Source: UBA5793 sp040255465 (GTDB lineage Bacteria > Planctomycetota > Phycisphaerae > Phycisphaerales > UBA5793). Taken from it: a stretch of DNA of 64,000 bases. Both the position numbers and the translations under genes were made by a program. Shown one piece after another: positions 60,350 through 64,000 of this stretch. The stretch covers positions 620,001-684,000 of the forward strand of contig JBDZVA010000002.1 in the NCBI GenBank assembly GCA_040255465.1. Direction: 5' to 3'. Position 1 is the first letter of the stretch. Each line of letters begins with the position of its first letter. The notes beneath the pieces are model-generated. The model did not search any database. It was given only the letters and a program-made list of their open reading frames with translations, and was not told the origin of the DNA.

Positions 60350-61384
60350 TCAGCCTTCGATTCGCTTCATGGATGATTTCACATTCTGGTGCTGGTCGGT
60401 GCGGACGGTTTCGCCCTCGAACAGGCCTTCCTGCACGATGAGCCAGCGGAATTCCAGTTCGCCGGAGCGCTCAAGCAACTCGTTGTTCTCGCGATCCCAG
60501 ACGTAGCGGAAGTCGCCCTTGAGCATATTGAACTTGGTCTCGAGGATCTTGAGCATTCCGTCGATCATTTCCTCGGGCGGCTGAAATTCGAGGGCCATGA
60601 CCATCTTCATGCCCAGAACAACCTGCTGGGCCGACTTGTCGAGCGTCTGGTAGTCGCTGGTGAAGGTCCATTCACCCAAGCCCTCGACGGGCGTCTTCTG
60701 CACGTCCTGCCAGGGCTTGTTGATGTCGCGCGTGTAGGTTTCGTTGCCGACGCGCCAGGTGCTCTCGAAGAGTTCGGCGAGGCCCTGCGAATTGAATTCG
60801 CCGACGCGACCCTGGAGCGGGGTCAGCTGCTCCATGGCCTCGCAGGCTGCTTCGGTGCCGGTGACGCTGGCGGGATCGACGTTGCCTTGGGCGTCGGCGT
60901 GGAACCTGACGGTCGAGTTGACGAGTTTGCGCAGGGCGTCGATGACCTTGGCGTCCGTCTCCTCATCCTGGGTCTCCTGCGTGGAGTCGAAGACGTACTT
61001 GCCTCCGAAATAGACGTCGCCGGAGGTGAAGATGCGGTCGTAGGTCATGGTCAGGTCGGCTGAGCCGTCTTCATGCACGTCGGTGATCGTGAATCGCATG
61101 ATCGACTCGGTGAAGGTCGAATCGACCATGTCCAGATCATTCTGAGTCTGGACGCTCATGTTGTCGGCGAGGAACTGGTAGACGACGACGTGGTCTTTCT
61201 TGAACTTGGGGCCGAAGAAGACGTTTTCTTCCGCCGCGGTGGTGGTCGCCGTGGTGGCGGGGCCGGCCGGCTTGTCCTGGGCGACAGCCGTGGTGGTGAT
61301 CGCGGCAGCCAGGGTCAATCCGAACAGCCATCCTCGATTGATGGCGGTCCAGCGGGACGAATTCTCCGTCATATGAAGGGACAT
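60350..61384 (-). CDS. Secreted protein, DUF6263-like
   Basis: A 344-residue exported protein starting at ATG 61384 with AGGAGG 6 bases ahead. The signal peptide runs to about residue 36 (LTLAAAITTTAVA). The mature part is a mixed alpha/beta domain with repeated acidic segments (DVHEDGSADLTMTYDRIF, GRVGEFNSQGLAELFEST, FTSDYQTLDKSAQQ), in the style of the DUF6263 family of unknown function. No motif suggests catalysis. It is a monocistronic-looking gene closed by a clear terminator. Confidence 0.7.
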   Translation of the reverse strand: MSLHMTENSSRWTAINRGWLFGLTLAAAITTTAVAQDKPAGPATTATTTAAEENVFFGPKFKKDHVVVYQFLADNMSVQTQNDLDMVDSTFTESIMRFTITDVHEDGSADLTMTYDRIFTSGDVYFGGKYVFDSTQETQDEETDAKVIDALRKLVNSTVRFHADAQGNVDPASVTGTEAACEAMEQLTPLQGRVGEFNSQGLAELFESTWRVGNETYTRDINKPWQDVQKTPVEGLGEWTFTSDYQTLDKSAQQVVLGMKMVMALEFQPPEEMIDGMLKILETKFNMLKGDFRYVWDRENNELLERSGELEFRWLIVQEGLFEGETVRTDQHQNVKSSMKRIEG

Positions 61385-61658
61385 CTCAGCCTCCTGATTC
61401 AGGTATCTTGTTCCTCTGTGCGGGGCCGGGCCGTCTCAAGGGTCCGAAAAGCAGGCCCGCTCTTTTGGGTCGCAATCATAGCGCCGGCCCCGAGCCGGAC
61501 ACCGGTCGTTTCAGGCTCTCTGCATCGGACAAATCGGCCCCTGCCGACAGCGCGATGGTGCTGAACCAGCGCCACCCGGTCCATGAGACGCGTGAAACCC
61601 CTGCACCCGGCATCAATGACGCCCGAGCCGCAGGATCATTCGCCGAAAACTGTTGCAT

Positions 61659-62207
61659 TTAGCGCGCCGGGATGACTCCAATGGACCGCGCCTCCGGGGG
61701 GCGGCCGAACATGCTGGGAATCTCCTCCTCAACCTCGATGCGCTTATCGGATCGCGGAACGATGAAGATGCCGTAGGGCGTGACGTCCACGAGGCGGGCA
61801 TCGCCTCCGGAGCGAACGGATACCTCAAAGAGGAGCCGCTTGTAGCGCAGAAGGAGGTGATCGTCGAATTCAAGGAGGGTGGCAACCGAGTTGCCGTTGC
61901 TCTGGGTCATCTCGCCCGAGAAGACGGCCACGGCCATGCAGCTATCGAAGTCGATCTCGGGAATGACATGGACGTTGGTCGCGTTGCGCTCGATCTTGCG
62001 ACCCATGTGCCGCTTCCACAGCGCCGCCCACTGCTCGCGATTCACCGCCCGCTCAATCGTGGGGACATGGATCTCGCTGAAGGCGCCCGACCACGAGAGG
62101 ATGGGTGGAATGGGTCGTGGCTCAGGCGACCGGGACCGCTGCGGCGCGGCGCTGGACAGAACAGCGGCCGCGACGATGACAAGGAGACAGTTGATGAACT
62201 GACGCAT
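61659..62207 (-). CDS. Secreted protein of unknown function
   Basis: A 182-residue exported protein. The ATG at 62207 follows GGGAGG and starts a signal peptide (MRQFINCLLVIVAAAVLSSA). The mature domain (about 45-180) is beta-rich, with WAALWKRHMGRKIERNA, FDSCMAVAVFSGEM, LLLRYKRLLFEVSV and a strand-rich C-terminus, resembling the protease-complex-associated or SipA/PrcB-like small domains seen in exported proteins, but without secure family assignment. It follows atpD downstream on the same strand after a terminator. Confidence 0.6.
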   Translation of the reverse strand: MRQFINCLLVIVAAAVLSSAAPQRSRSPEPRPIPPILSWSGAFSEIHVPTIERAVNREQWAALWKRHMGRKIERNATNVHVIPEIDFDSCMAVAVFSGEMTQSNGNSVATLLEFDDHLLLRYKRLLFEVSVRSGGDARLVDVTPYGIFIVPRSDKRIEVEEEIPSMFGRPPEARSIGVIPAR

Positions 62208-62303
62208 TGGACCTCCCGCGGTGCTTGAACAAGATTGAAATGTCGGCGCGGGGGCGAGTCGTGGCACGAATCTTTCAGATCGAGAAAAACTGCACCAATG
62301 AAC

Positions 62304-62331
62304 AAGGCCTGCGACTGGAGCCGCAGGCCTT
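62304..62331 (-). terminator. Intrinsic terminator after atpD
   Basis: A perfect 10-bp stem (62304-62313 with 62322-62331, loop of 8) followed by TTGTT on the minus strand lies 27 bases after the atpD stop. Confidence 0.75.
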
Positions 62332-62357
62332 GCAGAGTTGAGCACATGATGTCGAAA

Positions 62358-63797
62358 TCAGGAACTGGCCAGCTTGGCCGCCTTGGCGCGAGCGTCGTCG
62401 AGTGTGCCGACGTACATGAACGAACCTTCGGGAAGGTCGTCGCCTTCGCCTCGACACAGCGCATCAAACGAGTCGAGCGTCTCGCTCAGTTTCGAGTCGA
62501 TGCCGGGCTGGCCGGTGAACACTTCGGCGACGTGGAACGGCTGGGAGAGGAAGCGCTCGATCTTTCGGGCACGGCTGACGATCAGCTTGTCCTCTTCGCT
62601 CAGTTCGTCAACGCCGAGAATGGCGATGATGTCCTTGAGGTCGCGGTAGCGCTGCAGGATGCCCTGCACCGTCTTGGCAATGTTGTAGTGGCGCTCGCCG
62701 ACGATGCCCGGATCGAGAATACGGCTGGTCGAAGCGAGCGGGTCGATGGCGGGATAGATGCCCTTTTCGGCGATGGAACGCTCGAGAACGACGAACGCAT
62801 CCAAGTGGGAAAAGGTCGTGGCGGGCGCGGGGTCGGTCAGGTCGTCTGCCGGAACGTAGATCGCCTGCACCGAGGTAATGGCGCCGCGGCTGGTCGAGGT
62901 GATGCGTTCCTGGAGTTCACCCATTTCGGTGCCGAGCGTCGGCTGGTAACCCACCGCTGAGGGCATGCGGCCGAGCAGTGCGGACACTTCTGAGCCGGCC
63001 TGGGTGAAGCGGAAGATGTTGTCGACGAAGAGCAGGGTTTCCTTGCCGGATTCATCGCGGAACTGTTCGCACATGGTCAGCGCGGAGAGCGCGACGCGGA
63101 GACGGGCGCCCGGGGGTTCGTTCATCTGGCCGAAGACCATGGCGACCTTGTCGAGGACGCGCGACTGCTTGCCGTCGGCGTCGGTGTAGACGGCTTCGGC
63201 CATTTCGCGCCACAAGTCGTTGCCTTCACGGGTGCGCTCGCCGACGCCGGCGAACACGCTGTAGCCGCCGAAGTTCTTGGCGACGCGGGCGATCATTTCC
63301 TGAATGATGACGGTCTTGCCGACGCCGGCACCACCGAAGAGTCCGATCTTGCCGCCGCGGACGAAGGGGCAGAGCAGGTCGACGACCTTGATGCCGGTCT
63401 CGAGCATTTCGGTCTTGGGGGAGAGTTCGCTGAACTCGGGCGGCGTCTGGTGAATCGGGCGGGTCTCTTTGACGTTGACGGGACCCTTCTTGTCCACGGG
63501 TTCACCAAGGAGATTGAACACGCGGCCGAGCACGGGTTCACCAACGGGCACGCGAACGGAGGAGCCGGTGTCGACGCAATCCATGCCGCGACTCATGCCG
63601 TCGGTGGAGCCCAGTGCGACGGCGCGAACGCGGCCGCCGCCGAGGTGCTGCTGGACTTCGCCGGTGATCTTGATTTCGATGCCGCGATTCTTTGCTTCGA
63701 TCTTGACCGCGTTGTAGATGTCCGGGATATCGGTCTCAGGAAACTGAGCGTCGAAGGTGGAGCCGATGACCTGGATCACGCTGCCGGTGGTTGCCAT
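62358..63797 (-). CDS. atpD: F-type ATP synthase subunit beta
   Basis: A 479-residue catalytic subunit of the F1 ATPase. GGAGVGKT (155-162) is Walker A, GERTREGNDLWREM carries the catalytic Glu, and the family signature P-[SAP]-[LIV]-[DNH]-x3-S-x-S is present as PAIDPLASTS. Subunit beta is complete and of normal length. It is followed by a terminator rather than by atpC, and the upstream 200 bases show no clear end of atpG, so the atp operon is split or ends here. The ATG at 63797 has AAGGA upstream. Confidence 0.97.
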   Translation of the reverse strand: MATTGSVIQVIGSTFDAQFPETDIPDIYNAVKIEAKNRGIEIKITGEVQQHLGGGRVRAVALGSTDGMSRGMDCVDTGSSVRVPVGEPVLGRVFNLLGEPVDKKGPVNVKETRPIHQTPPEFSELSPKTEMLETGIKVVDLLCPFVRGGKIGLFGGAGVGKTVIIQEMIARVAKNFGGYSVFAGVGERTREGNDLWREMAEAVYTDADGKQSRVLDKVAMVFGQMNEPPGARLRVALSALTMCEQFRDESGKETLLFVDNIFRFTQAGSEVSALLGRMPSAVGYQPTLGTEMGELQERITSTSRGAITSVQAIYVPADDLTDPAPATTFSHLDAFVVLERSIAEKGIYPAIDPLASTSRILDPGIVGERHYNIAKTVQGILQRYRDLKDIIAILGVDELSEEDKLIVSRARKIERFLSQPFHVAEVFTGQPGIDSKLSETLDSFDALCRGEGDDLPEGSFMYVGTLDDARAKAAKLASS

Positions 63798-64000
63798 GCT
63801 GGAGCAGTCCTTATCTTGCCGGGCCGGTCCTTCACAGGGATGATCGCCCGTTTGTGACAGATTTCACAATGTTCCGCGATGAGAGCCCAACAGTAGGAAC
63901 GGAGGGCTTCAGTGGCAACGCGGCCAAGTTCTCAGAACAGCTGACGGAGGATTCTTTGTCCACTGCGGCAGCTGCTTGCGAGGGTCTGGTAGAACCCGGG
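63798..64000. other. Right-edge intergenic region
   Basis: About 200 bases upstream of atpD. None of the minus-strand frames reads like the C-terminus of atpG, and no plus-strand start with a ribosome binding site is seen, so this is probably the 5' region of atpD. The window ends before the next gene. Confidence 0.4.

Overview
The window is GC-rich DNA packed with bacterial genes and almost certainly comes from a planctomycete, most likely of the Phycisphaerae. The evidence is a secreted pseudopilin-like protein with the GFTLIELLVV leader, two secreted PQQ-type beta-propeller proteins, small CxxC zinc-ribbon membrane proteins of the YDLRNL..HRCPECG type, two ECF sigma/anti-sigma pairs, many secreted proteins of unknown function, and scattered housekeeping genes. 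Taxonomy is inferred from family content; there is no rRNA. One tRNA (Pro, CGG) is present. I saw no CRISPR array, insertion sequence or prophage.

Layout. 1-11083 (+) is one tight nine-gene run: a HemW-like radical SAM protein cut by the left edge, a GT4 glycosyltransferase, a hotdog thioesterase, a five-helix membrane protein, a PaaK-like acyl/aryl-CoA ligase, a chorismate-lyase-like protein, a halogenase-family flavoprotein, and an ABC ATPase with a giant FtsX-type permease. I read it as the right-hand part of a biosynthesis and export cluster for an aromatic-acid-derived, possibly lipid-linked and glycosylated product. It is the best candidate here for something undescribed. 11175-14355 (+) holds two secreted beta-propeller proteins. 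14510-17229 (-) holds an alcohol dehydrogenase, membrane proteins and an SRPBCC protein. 17334-25846 holds secreted proteins, an O-methyltransferase, a GH78 rhamnosidase, a DUF1697 protein and a PqqB-like lipoprotein. 25850-28777 (-) is a PepSY protein / response regulator / sensor kinase operon.

28778-29941 is a gene-free kilobase with dispersed repeat remnants and a cluster of degenerate direct repeats; three tiny membrane ORFs follow. 30867-42337 is an accessory region: aldo/keto reductase, thioredoxin-TPR protein, diiron-type beta-lactamase fold protein, SnoaL and VOC small-molecule folds, HEAT repeats, SRPBCC, two DUF1801 proteins and a DUF4261-like lipoprotein. 42525-47028 carries the tRNA, a CPBP protease, rpe, an HNH protein, tadA and tatC.

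47203-50594 (+) is an ECF sigma / anti-sigma / PDZ / PDZ-lipoprotein module. 51463-54919 (-) is a second sigma / anti-sigma pair followed by a TPR lipoprotein, a 2[4Fe-4S] ferredoxin and a Tat-type lipoprotein amidase. 54979-63797 holds manA, a tyrosine-rich secreted protein, a pseudopilin, sucC, a YkgJ-type cysteine cluster protein, two secreted proteins and atpD. Neither sucD nor atpC lies next to its usual partner. Several start sites were moved from the longest possible reading frame to a start supported by a ribosome binding site or by the family N-terminus; each case is noted.
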